Shown one piece after another: positions 7,971 through 15,717 of a stretch of 64,000 bases of DNA (positions within the stretch are counted from its first letter, which is position 1; the number at the start of each line of letters is the position of its first letter). This stretch comes from Mycolicibacterium sp. S2-37 (GTDB lineage Bacteria; Actinomycetota; Actinomycetes; Mycobacteriales; Mycobacteriaceae): assembly GCF_017352375.1 (NCBI RefSeq), contig NZ_JAFEVR010000004.1, forward strand, positions 124,001 to 188,000, in the 5' to 3' direction. The notes beneath the pieces were generated by a model. It ran no database searches, was not told the origin of the DNA, and saw only the letters and a program-made list of their open reading frames with translations. The position numbers and the translations under genes were made by a program.

Positions 7971-9344
7971 TCAGGTTACTTGCAGCGCCGCGGCGAACAT
8001 CGCGTCGGTGCCGTGCCGATGTGGCCACAGCTGGACGTAGGGACCGTCGGCGGTCTGGGCGCTGACGTCCTCGGCGGGCGCGAACAGCGGGCGGGCGTCC
8101 AACGCGGTCACCGGGTGGCGACGCAGCGCGTCGGTGACCACGCCGACCGTCTCGGTGAGATGCGGAGAACAGGTGGCATAGAGCACCACGCCGCCGGGGC
8201 GGGTCAGCCGGATGGCCGACGCCAGCAGCTCGCGCTGCAGCTTGGCCACACCGGGCACGTCGCCGGGTTGGCGGCGCCAGCGCGCCTCGGGCCTGCGCCG
8301 CAGCGCGCCCAGCCCGGTGCACGGCGCGTCGACCAGGACCCGGTCGAAGCCCGGGTCCAGGCCCGGCTCGCGGCCGTCCACGCGCACCACCTCGACATCC
8401 AGTCCGCGGGTGTTCGCCTCGACGAGTTCGGCACGCCGGGGCGCGGGCTCCACGGCGGTGACGCGTCCCGGCGACAGGGCCGCCAGCATCGCGGTCTTCC
8501 CGCCGGGTCCGGAACACAGGTCCAGCCACCGGCCGGTGTCGTCGCCGACCAGCGGGGCCAGCGTCAGCGCCCGGGCCACCAGCTGGCTGCCCTCGTCCTG
8601 CACCAGGGCGCGCCCGTCGCGGACCGGTTCCAGGCCGCCTGGGTCACCGCCGGACAGGTACACCGCGTACGGCGAGTATCGGCCCACGGTGCCACCGACC
8701 GCGTCGGCCAGCTCGTCGGCGCCGAGCACGCCCGGCCGCGCCGCGAGGTGCACGACAGGGCGGGCGTCGTCGCTGGCCAGCAACTCCCGCAGTTCGCCGG
8801 CGCGGGCACCGAGCGCATCGGTGAAGGCCTGGGCGACCCAGCGCGGGTGGGCGTGGGTGAACGCGATGTGCCCGACCGGGTCGGTGGCGGCCGGCGGCGC
8901 GAGCTCGGCCACCCAGGACGCTTCGTCCCTTCGTCCGATGGTGCGCAGCACCCCGTTGACGAATCCGGCTCGGGCGGTATCGAATTCGATGCCGGCCTGC
9001 TCGACGGTGGTGGACACCGCGGCGTGCGGTTCGACCCGGGTGCGCAGCAGTTGATAGGCGCCCAGCCGCAACAGCTCCAGCAGTACCGGGTCGATCCGCT
9101 CGGTGGGCCGGCCGGCGGCTGCGGCGATGATCGCGTCGAGCAGACCGCGGCAGCGGCAGGCGCCGTAGGTGAGTTCGGTGGCGAAGGCGGCGTCACGACC
9201 GGTGATACCACGCTCGTGCAGCAGCGCGGGCAGGGCGAGATTGGCGTAGGCGTCCCGTTCGGACACCGCGCGCATGACGTCGAAGGCGACCCGGCGGGCC
9301 GGGTCGAGCGGGTTGCGCCGGGCGCGCTTCGGAGGCCGGGTCAC
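7971..9344 (-). CDS. rsmB: 16S rRNA m5C methyltransferase RsmB (Fmu)
   Basis: 457 residues. The N-terminal NusB-like RNA-binding domain (about residues 10-150) is followed by a Rossmann methyltransferase domain. That domain carries the SAM motif [13 protein letters not shown] and the two cysteine motifs of m5C enzymes, [12 protein letters not shown] and YATCSPH. It methylates C967 of 16S rRNA (E. coli numbering). The GTG start overlaps the fmt stop by four bases (GTGA), which decides it against the longer frame. Counterpart of Rv1407. Confidence 0.95.
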   Translation of the reverse strand: MTRPPKRARRNPLDPARRVAFDVMRAVSERDAYANLALPALLHERGITGRDAAFATELTYGACRCRGLLDAIIAAAAGRPTERIDPVLLELLRLGAYQLLRTRVEPHAAVSTTVEQAGIEFDTARAGFVNGVLRTIGRRDEASWVAELAPPAATDPVGHIAFTHAHPRWVAQAFTDALGARAGELRELLASDDARPVVHLAARPGVLGADELADAVGGTVGRYSPYAVYLSGGDPGGLEPVRDGRALVQDEGSQLVARALTLAPLVGDDTGRWLDLCSGPGGKTAMLAALSPGRVTAVEPAPRRAELVEANTRGLDVEVVRVDGREPGLDPGFDRVLVDAPCTGLGALRRRPEARWRRQPGDVPGVAKLQRELLASAIRLTRPGGVVLYATCSPHLTETVGVVTDALRRHPVTALDARPLFAPAEDVSAQTADGPYVQLWPHRHGTDAMFAAALQVT

Positions 9345-10279
9345 TGTGCCCGCTGCGAGGTGTCGAGGCGGGCGCCGCGCGCCCAGTCCGCGGCGTTCAT
9401 CGGCTTCTTGCCCGGCGGCTGGACCGTGCCGAGCAGCACCGGAACCGATGCGGTGCCGATGCGGACGCCGGATTTCGCGACGTCGATCTGGCCGGGTTCC
9501 AGTCGGTCCGCCGCGTCGGCTCCATCGACGAGGCTGACCGGGCCGATCTTCACCCGCAGGTCCCCGATCAGCGTCCAGGCGCCGGGAGCCGGTGTGACCG
9601 AACGGATCCGGCGCTCCACGACATGGGCGGGCAGATCCCACCGCACCCGCGCCTCCTCGACGGTGATCTTCGGCGCCACGGTCACCCCGTCCGCCGGCTG
9701 AGGGACCGCCTGCAGTGTTCGGTCGGCGATGCCGTCGAGGGTGCGCTCGAGCAATGCGGCTCCCGAAACAGCAAGGCGGCCAAGGAGGTCACCGGAGGTG
9801 TCGGTGGGCTGGACGGTTTCGGTCACCACGCCGTACACCGGTCCGGAATCCAGCGCCGGCTCGATGCGGAACGTCGTCGCACCGGTCACGGTGTCCCCCG
9901 CGGCGATCGCGGCCTGCACCGGTGCGGCGCCACGCCAGGCCGGCAGCAGGGAGAAGTGCAGGTTGATCCAGCCGTGTACCGGAACGTCGAGCAACTTCTG
10001 CGACAGCAGCGCGCCGTAGGCCACCACGGCGCAACAGTCGGGCGCGAGTTCGGTCAGTTCCGCGACGAACTCGTCGGAGTTCGGTTTCGCCGGGCGCAGC
10101 AGCGGGATGCCGTGGTCGAGGGCCAGTCGCGCCACGGGCGAGGGGGCCGGCTTGGCGCGCCGCCCCGCCGCCGCGTCGGGGCGGGTGAGCACCGCGACGA
10201 CGTCGTGGCGCGGCGAGTCGATGAGGCGCTGCAGTGAGGGCAGGGCCGGTTCGGGGGTGCCGGCGAAGACGAGGCGCAC
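9341..10279 (-). CDS. fmt: Methionyl-tRNA formyltransferase
   Basis: 312 residues. The N-terminal formyltransferase domain starts [19 protein letters not shown] and contains [18 protein letters not shown], the 10-formyl-THF binding signature of this enzyme. The C-terminal OB-like domain binds initiator Met-tRNA. The GTG start is six bases after a TAGACT -10 box, predicting a leaderless mRNA for the fmt-rsmB-rpe-ribD operon. Counterpart of Rv1406. Confidence 0.96.
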   Translation of the reverse strand: MRLVFAGTPEPALPSLQRLIDSPRHDVVAVLTRPDAAAGRRAKPAPSPVARLALDHGIPLLRPAKPNSDEFVAELTELAPDCCAVVAYGALLSQKLLDVPVHGWINLHFSLLPAWRGAAPVQAAIAAGDTVTGATTFRIEPALDSGPVYGVVTETVQPTDTSGDLLGRLAVSGAALLERTLDGIADRTLQAVPQPADGVTVAPKITVEEARVRWDLPAHVVERRIRSVTPAPGAWTLIGDLRVKIGPVSLVDGADAADRLEPGQIDVAKSGVRIGTASVPVLLGTVQPPGKKPMNAADWARGARLDTSQRAQ

Positions 10280-10285
10280 CGCGAC

Positions 10286-10291
10286 AGTCTA
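10286..10291 (-). promoter_or_regulatory. Predicted -10 box (TAGACT) for leaderless fmt operon
   Basis: On the minus strand TAGACT is followed by six bases and then the fmt GTG. It matches TANNNT and leaves no room for a ribosome-binding site, so a leaderless transcript is inferred. Confidence 0.5.
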
Positions 10292-10299
10292 GGGAGCCC

Positions 10300-10845
10300 T
10301 CACCGACCCGTCTGGCCCGGCGTCTGGTAGTACTCGCGTTCGGACACCCCGGCGGGCCCGGCGACGAACATCCACGGGATGGAGGTGACGGCCCGGTTCA
10401 ACGTCGCGACGGCGTCGTTGTAGTACTGCCGGGCGAACGCCAGCTTGTCCTCGGTCTCGGTGAGGTTGCGCTGCAGGTCGAGGAAGTTGTTCGACGAGTT
10501 GAGCTGCGGATAGGCCTGTCCCAGCGCGACCACCTGGCCGACCGCGGTGTCGAGTTCGGTTTCCGCGGCCGAGCGTTGTGCGACCGATCTGCCCGTCGTC
10601 GCCGCGGTCACCGCCGCGCGGGCCGCGGTGACGTGGTCGAGGACGGCCTTCTCGTGGGCGGCGAAATTCGACACGGTGTGTACCAGGCTGGGGATCAACG
10701 ATGCCCGTCGGGTCAGCTCGACGTCGATACCGGCCAGCGCCTCGGCGACCCGGACGTCGGCCGAACGCAGCTTGTTGTAGCCCACCACGAACACGACGAG
10801 CGCCGAGACGGCGATCACCAGCACGAGCACCAGCAGAAAACTCAC
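10300..10845 (-). CDS. LemA family membrane-anchored protein
   Basis: 181 residues. A single N-terminal transmembrane segment (about residues 2-22) is followed by YNKLR, the start of the LemA helical domain, and helices rich in Ala/Val with ASLIPSLVHTV and the family segment QAYPQLNSSNNFLDLQRNLTETED. LemA proteins are membrane proteins of poorly defined role, often paired with TPM or DUF2207 proteins. The GTG at 10845 overlaps the upstream DUF2207 stop by four bases; a second GTG at 10848 is also possible. The final hydrophilic tail ends 20 bases from fmt. Confidence 0.85.
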   Translation of the reverse strand: MSFLLVLVLVIAVSALVVFVVGYNKLRSADVRVAEALAGIDVELTRRASLIPSLVHTVSNFAAHEKAVLDHVTAARAAVTAATTGRSVAQRSAAETELDTAVGQVVALGQAYPQLNSSNNFLDLQRNLTETEDKLAFARQYYNDAVATLNRAVTSIPWMFVAGPAGVSEREYYQTPGQTGR

Positions 10846-12665
10846 CACGAGCCGCCTCCTCCTCCTCCGCCGCCGCCACCGCCGCCACCACTGGAGAAGC
10901 TGCTGCCGCTGCTGCTTCCACTCGACGACGACGACGCGGCCTGCGAGGCCGTGTATGCACTGATCGACGACGAGAGCGCCGACTCGAAGCTGTCGAACGA
11001 TCCGTCGGATCCGAAGGCACTGCCCGAATCCGACCCGGGCGACGACGTCGTGTAATACCACACCGGTTGCGGCGCAGGCACTCCCATCGCCGTCTGGTAT
11101 TTCGCCGCCCACAGGGCGGCGGTGCCCGCGGCGACTGCGAACGGCAGATAGGCGGTGTAAAGGTCCTTGCGCGCGGCGAAGTCGAACCGGGTCTCGGCCG
11201 AGTCGGTGGAGATGAGCCGGTGGAATCCGCCGACCCGCGACCACAGGTCGCGCCCGGCCGCGGTCCGCCGGGTGCCGACGCCGCCTGCCCACGACGATGC
11301 GGAGAAGAGGAAGAAGGCGACGAACGGCAGCGCCCATCCGGTGGTGGGCAGACCCCACCGGAAGAAGCCGCAGACCGCGACGATCAGCGCGAGGCCGTTG
11401 GCGCTGCGCAGCCACGACTCCGCACGGCGGTGCACCATGAGGCCCTCGTCGAACGCCCACTTCTTGGTGGCGGCGGCCATGTCGGTCCCGGCGGTCTTGA
11501 GCCTGCGCCCCGCGCTGACGGTGCCCTTGGCCTCGAACTCCAGGCCGGGTGCGTTGACCTTCAGCGCCGACCCGACCGCGATGCTGACCGGGTCGAGGTC
11601 AGCCCACTCGGCGCGTTCGGCCTTCCCCCGGACGGTCCACTTCTTCGCACCCTCCTGGCGCAGCGTCACCAGACCGCGTTCGGCGAGGTAGAGCAGCGTT
11701 GCGATGAGGCCGTTCTTGGGCAGCGCCTCGGTGCGGATGTACTCGGCCTGCACCGGTCCGATCCCCGGGGGCGGCGCGTACTGCAGCGGAAACGGCGGCG
11801 GCCGTTCCCAGATGGCGCGCGACCACAGCAGCGCTGCTGCGGCGGCCAGCGCGGTCAGCACCAGCAGCACCGCCAGTCCGGTCACCGACCGCCCGAGGAT
11901 GCGGTCCCATGCGAACGGCCAGGGCAGTTCGGCGCGGGGCGGTGTCGGGATGTCGACGCCGGCGCGCACGGTGACCGGGGTGCGCGGCGGCAGATTCTCC
12001 GCCTGTAATCGGACGGTGCTGTCGGCGACGGTCAGACCGGTGCAGGCCCGGCCGACGCCGCGGCCGACGCTGCACTGTGCGCCGGTGACGTCGCCGGGCA
12101 GGCTGATGGAGATGTCGACCCGTTCGATCTGGTTGTTCCACGACGGCGCGATGACATTCCAGAAGAACGCCGACGGCGCATCCGGGTCACCGGTCGTCGC
12201 CGCGAAGCGGCGATCCGCGCCGGTGGCACCCGGGTCCAGGACGCCGGGAATGGTGTAACGGATCTCGTAGACGTGCTCGCCGGAGTCCAGCGTGCTGTCC
12301 GGATCGCCGATCTTGGCCACCCGGAACCGGTCGGCGTCCTCCCAGAGCATGTCGTAGGGCACCGGTCCGCCGTCGAGCAGGACCGATTCGATGTCGGGCT
12401 CCTGCCGGATGCGAGAGTCGTTGGGATTGATGACGTCCCAGTACCGGAAGATGCCGTGCCGACCGGACGGGAACCGCCCGGTGATCGTTTCCTTCGCCTC
12501 GAGTTCCCCGTCGTCGCCGACGACGTAGTCCGCCTGGTAGTCGGTGATCACCACCGGATCGTCGACCGCCGGCGCATCGCCGGAGCCACCGTCGGACGCC
12601 AGCGGCCACAGCAGTCCGACGGCGATGAGCACCACGGAGATCGACCAGGCGATCAGTCGTCCCAC
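10842..12665 (-). CDS. DUF2207 membrane protein with poly-glycine tail
   Basis: 607 residues. An N-terminal signal or membrane anchor (residues 5-25) precedes an extracytoplasmic beta-rich DUF2207 domain (about 35-235). Then come transmembrane segments near 250-270 and a pair at about 420-460, with a cytosolic domain between them. The protein ends in Ser-rich and long Gly-rich stretches closing with SW, a hallmark of DUF2207 and TPM-type proteins. It forms an operon with LemA through a GTGA overlap. The function of the family is unknown; a role in the envelope is inferred. The glycine tract lies near 10850-10895. Confidence 0.8.
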   Translation of the reverse strand: MGRLIAWSISVVLIAVGLLWPLASDGGSGDAPAVDDPVVITDYQADYVVGDDGELEAKETITGRFPSGRHGIFRYWDVINPNDSRIRQEPDIESVLLDGGPVPYDMLWEDADRFRVAKIGDPDSTLDSGEHVYEIRYTIPGVLDPGATGADRRFAATTGDPDAPSAFFWNVIAPSWNNQIERVDISISLPGDVTGAQCSVGRGVGRACTGLTVADSTVRLQAENLPPRTPVTVRAGVDIPTPPRAELPWPFAWDRILGRSVTGLAVLLVLTALAAAAALLWSRAIWERPPPFPLQYAPPPGIGPVQAEYIRTEALPKNGLIATLLYLAERGLVTLRQEGAKKWTVRGKAERAEWADLDPVSIAVGSALKVNAPGLEFEAKGTVSAGRRLKTAGTDMAAATKKWAFDEGLMVHRRAESWLRSANGLALIVAVCGFFRWGLPTTGWALPFVAFFLFSASSWAGGVGTRRTAAGRDLWSRVGGFHRLISTDSAETRFDFAARKDLYTAYLPFAVAAGTAALWAAKYQTAMGVPAPQPVWYYTTSSPGSDSGSAFGSDGSFDSFESALSSSISAYTASQAASSSSSGSSSGSSFSSGGGGGGGGGGGGGSW

Positions 12666-12736
12666 TCGCGCCTACCCTTCGCTTTTCGGCCAGGATGTCG
12701 ACATCACCCTATGTGCAACGGGGGTCGAAGTCGTAG

Positions 12737-12751
12737 CACCTTCGCAAGGTG
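12737..12751. promoter_or_regulatory. Short inverted repeat CACCTT-N3-AAGGTG
   Basis: A perfect six-base inverted repeat with a three-base spacer lies in the 221-base gap between the divergent DUF2207 gene and the sdaA remnant. It could be an operator or a small hairpin. Nothing else recognisable was seen in 12666-12886. Confidence 0.25.
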
Positions 12752-12886
12752 AAGAAGTAGAACCCGACCGGGTTGTGGTCCGTGACGCCGGCAGTGCTCT
12801 CCGCACCGGTAGTACGACGCCGTTGCGCCCTGTCTCACGCGCCCAGGCCTCGACGCCTGCCGGTGGAGTGAACTGAAGGGAGGCGC

Positions 12887-13505
12887 ATGACGATCAGTGT
12901 GTTCGACCTCTTCTCGGTGGGCGTGGGACCATCGAGTTCGCACACCGTCGGACCCATGCGCGCCGCAGCCAGGTTCGTCGACGGCATCCGCGTGCTTGGC
13001 GCTCTCGACGATGTGGCGGACCTCCGAGTCGAACTGTTCGGATCACTGGCCGCCACGGGGGCCGGGCACGGCACGATGACCGCCATCCTCCTCGGCCTCG
13101 AGGGTCACCTGCCGGACGAGACAGAAACCGACCGAAGTCGGATGCCAGGGAGAGGTCGGCTCGGCGGCGTCGATGGCCGCGGCCGGCCTTGCCGAGATCC
13201 TGGGTGGCACACCCGAACAGGTGGAGAACGCCGCCGAAATTGCGATGGAGCACAGTCTCGGGCTGACGTGCGACCCCATCGGAGGGCTGGTCCAGATCCC
13301 GTGCATCGAACGTAACGCGATCTCGGCGGGCAAAGCGATCAACGCCGCACGAATGGCGCTGCGCGGCGACGGCGCGCACCACGTCACCCTGGACGAGGTC
13401 ATCGAGACGATGCGTACCACCGGCGCCGACATGCACTCGAAGTACAAAGAGACGTCCACCGGCGGACTCGCCGTCAACGTCACGGTCAACTTCGTCGAAT
13501 GCTGA
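12887..13505 (+). pseudogene. sdaA: L-serine dehydratase remnant (sdaA, internal deletion and frameshift)
   Basis: The first 82 or so codons (12887 to about 13132, with the family start [25 protein letters not shown]) and the last 120 or so codons (from [15 protein letters not shown] near 13143 to 13505) are recognisable SdaA, but in different frames. About 250 middle codons are missing relative to the usual 450-460 residues. The three iron-sulfur cysteine motifs ([19 protein letters not shown]) survive in the 3' part. The joint near 13130-13145 contains CCGAC-CGAA-GTCGG. The start keeps a good ribosome-binding site (GGGAGG). A single-chain product would not be active. Confidence 0.88.
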
Positions 13506-13524
13506 CGGGCGACCCCGATGCCCT

Positions 13525-14517
13525 CTACTCGGCGGGCATAGCTCCTGTGCTTCGACGCGCCGCGTTGCGGTAGTGCCGGGGTGAGCACCCGACTTCACGC
13601 CGGAACGCTGTACTGAAGGCGCTTTCGGACTCGTAACCCGTTGCAGACGCCAGCTCGGCGATCGACCAACTATCGGTGCGCAGAGCGTCGCGGGCCAAGG
13701 TCATCCGCCACCCGATCAGGTACGTCAACGGAGCTGCGCCCACCTTGGCCTTGAATGCCGCAGCGAACGCTGAACGCGACATTCGACTGATCGCAGCGAG
13801 TTCGCCGAGGGTCCATCGACGGCTCACGTCGGCGTGCATCGCTCGTAGCGCCGCCCCGATGCCGTCATCGGTCAGCGCTGCGAGCCAGCCGCTGGGTTGT
13901 TCGGTGTCGTCAGCATGCGCGCGCAACATGTGGACGAGGATGATCTGCGCGAGGTGCTCCAACACTAAAGATCTTCCGACACTGGGCGATTCGATCTCGA
14001 AGACCAGCAGCGCGGCGAGGTTCATGAACAGCGGTCCGCGCGCGTCATCGGCCGTGACATGGACCAACGGCGGAAGCACATCGGTCAGCGTTGACGTGTC
14101 GTCGGCGTCGAACGTGAAATCGACGCTGCACGTATAGGAGTCTTCGTCTGCCTGGGTTCCGATGCGAAACCCCCTGCCGAACGTGTTCTGGGGCAGCGTG
14201 GCGGCCGCGCGCGGTGAAACTTCGTCGAGGGAGCTTCCCAGCACGTAAGGCGGAGGATTACCAAGCAGGTAGAAGTCCCCTTCGCCCAAGAGCACCGGCT
14301 CGAAACCATCGAGGCTCAACCAGCACTGGCCGTCGACGACAACGCCGAGTTTCACGTGTGCGAAAGGATCGAACCGCACCGCCCACGGACTTGCGGCGTG
14401 TAGCGGGGCCGGCACAACCGCATGCGGACGGAGCAGGCCCATGACGTCGGCGATCGGATCGCGCGACCCGATCACGGTGGGATGTGTGAACGATGGATAA
14501 AGAATCTCGGACGTCAC
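13525..14517 (-). CDS. AraC-family transcriptional regulator
   Basis: 330 residues. The N-terminal cupin-like effector domain (about 20-200) is of the AraC cupin_6 type. The C-terminal double helix-turn-helix (about 220-320) contains WTLGELAAISRMSRSAFAAAFK and SIAELASATGYESESAFSTAFRREVGCSPRHYR. It is divergent from an aldo/keto reductase across 123 bases, so that gene is the probable target. The GTG start follows a TACGGT -10 box by seven bases (leaderless). Base composition is visibly less GC-rich than the core genes around it, consistent with acquisition. Confidence 0.85.
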   Translation of the reverse strand: MTSEILYPSFTHPTVIGSRDPIADVMGLLRPHAVVPAPLHAASPWAVRFDPFAHVKLGVVVDGQCWLSLDGFEPVLLGEGDFYLLGNPPPYVLGSSLDEVSPRAAATLPQNTFGRGFRIGTQADEDSYTCSVDFTFDADDTSTLTDVLPPLVHVTADDARGPLFMNLAALLVFEIESPSVGRSLVLEHLAQIILVHMLRAHADDTEQPSGWLAALTDDGIGAALRAMHADVSRRWTLGELAAISRMSRSAFAAAFKAKVGAAPLTYLIGWRMTLARDALRTDSWSIAELASATGYESESAFSTAFRREVGCSPRHYRNAARRSTGAMPAE

Positions 14518-14524
14518 ATTATGG

Positions 14525-14530
14525 ACCGTA
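14525..14530 (-). promoter_or_regulatory. Predicted -10 box (TACGGT) for the AraC regulator
   Basis: TACGGT on the minus strand lies seven bases before the regulator's GTG, matching TANNNT and predicting a leaderless or near-leaderless mRNA. Confidence 0.4.
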
Positions 14531-14560
14531 CCCGGGGCCTCGCTCGATAGTGGACACCGA

Positions 14561-14583
14561 TGACGTGAAGTGCTCAGACGTCA
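14561..14583. promoter_or_regulatory. Inverted repeat TGACGT-N11-ACGTCA between AraC gene and reductase
   Basis: A perfect six-base inverted repeat lies in the divergent intergenic region. The octamer GACGTCAC also occurs at 14510-14517, overlapping the regulator start, and again at 14577-14584. These are candidate binding half-sites for the AraC regulator. Inference only. Confidence 0.35.
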
Positions 14584-14640
14584 CCTCCCGATGTTGGCGG
14601 CATGGCCCGACACGACACCCCTGATCCATAGGAGCGACCT

Positions 14641-15684
14641 GTGCGTTATCGATACCTCGGCCGATCGGGACTGCGCGTCTCGACGCTTTCTCTGGGAACC
14701 GGGAACTTCGGAGCTGGTTGGGGTCACGGGGCAACTCCCGCTGAGGCGCAGGCCATGTACGACCGGTATCGCGTGGCCGGCGGGAATTTCATCGATACCT
14801 CCAGCAATTACCAGCTCGGTGACGCGGAGGTTTACCTCTCGGACATGATCGCCTCTCACCGCGACGAGGTGGTCCTGGCAACCAAGTACTCGACAGGAAC
14901 CGCGATCGACAGCGGGCTTCAGATGACCGGTAACGGCCGGAAATCGATGATCCAGTCACTGGAGGCGAGTCTCCGACGTCTGAAGACCGATCGGGTGGAC
15001 CTGTTGTGGGCACACGCCCCCGACCATGCGACCCCCATCGAAGAGATCATGCGCGCTTTCGACGACCTTGTGCGTTCAGGCAAGGTGCTCTACGTCGGCC
15101 TTTCGAGCTTTCCCGCCTGGCGGGTCGCGACGGGTGCGACGATCGCCGCAATGCGCGGTTGGGCCCCTGTAGTGGCCATACAGACTGAATACAGCCTGGT
15201 CGAACGCACAGCAGAACGCGATCTGTTGCCGATGGCCGAAGGCTTCGGACTGGGGGTGCTGGGCTACTCGCCGCTCGGCGGCGGCATGCTGACCGGAAAA
15301 TATCGCCGAGGAGAGCGTGGCCGCGCACAAAGTTCCCTCAGCCAGTTCCTCCACCACGAAGAAGATGGCAACAAGGCCGGCATACTCGACACGGTCGAAG
15401 CGATCGCGCGAGAAACGGACGGCACACCTGAGGAAGTCGCGATCAGCTGGTCAATGGCCAAGGGGGTCATCCCGATCATCGGACCGCGGACGGTTGATCA
15501 GCTGAGCACCAATCTCGCAGCGGCACAACTGCTTCTGAGCTCAGCGCAGGTCGGCGAACTCGACGCTGCCAGCGCGATAAGGTTGGGCTACCCACACAGT
15601 ATGAAGACCGATCAGGGCGCGATCCACGCGGTCACCGGCGGGAAGGCGGCCCTGCTCGACACCCCTGCGCGGTCCATACCTTAG
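14641..15684 (+). CDS. Aldo/keto reductase
   Basis: 347 residues of the AKR superfamily, an NADPH-dependent TIM-barrel oxidoreductase. The catalytic tetrad is visible: Asp52 and Tyr57 in FIDTSSNYQLG, Lys82 in LATKYS and His125 in LLWAHAPD. Cofactor-binding elements are GYSPLGGGMLTGKYRRGE and a late IIGPRTVDQLSTNL. The opening RYRYLGRSGLRVSTLSLGT is typical of bacterial ion-channel beta-subunit-like and YajO/PhcI-like AKRs. The GTG start has AGGAG about seven bases upstream. It is divergent from an AraC regulator and the substrate is unknown. Confidence 0.88.
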   Translation: MRYRYLGRSGLRVSTLSLGTGNFGAGWGHGATPAEAQAMYDRYRVAGGNFIDTSSNYQLGDAEVYLSDMIASHRDEVVLATKYSTGTAIDSGLQMTGNGRKSMIQSLEASLRRLKTDRVDLLWAHAPDHATPIEEIMRAFDDLVRSGKVLYVGLSSFPAWRVATGATIAAMRGWAPVVAIQTEYSLVERTAERDLLPMAEGFGLGVLGYSPLGGGMLTGKYRRGERGRAQSSLSQFLHHEEDGNKAGILDTVEAIARETDGTPEEVAISWSMAKGVIPIIGPRTVDQLSTNLAAAQLLLSSAQVGELDAASAIRLGYPHSMKTDQGAIHAVTGGKAALLDTPARSIP

Positions 15685-15717
15685 GCGCATTCAGCAGGAC
15701 GGTCTTCGTTCGGCACA

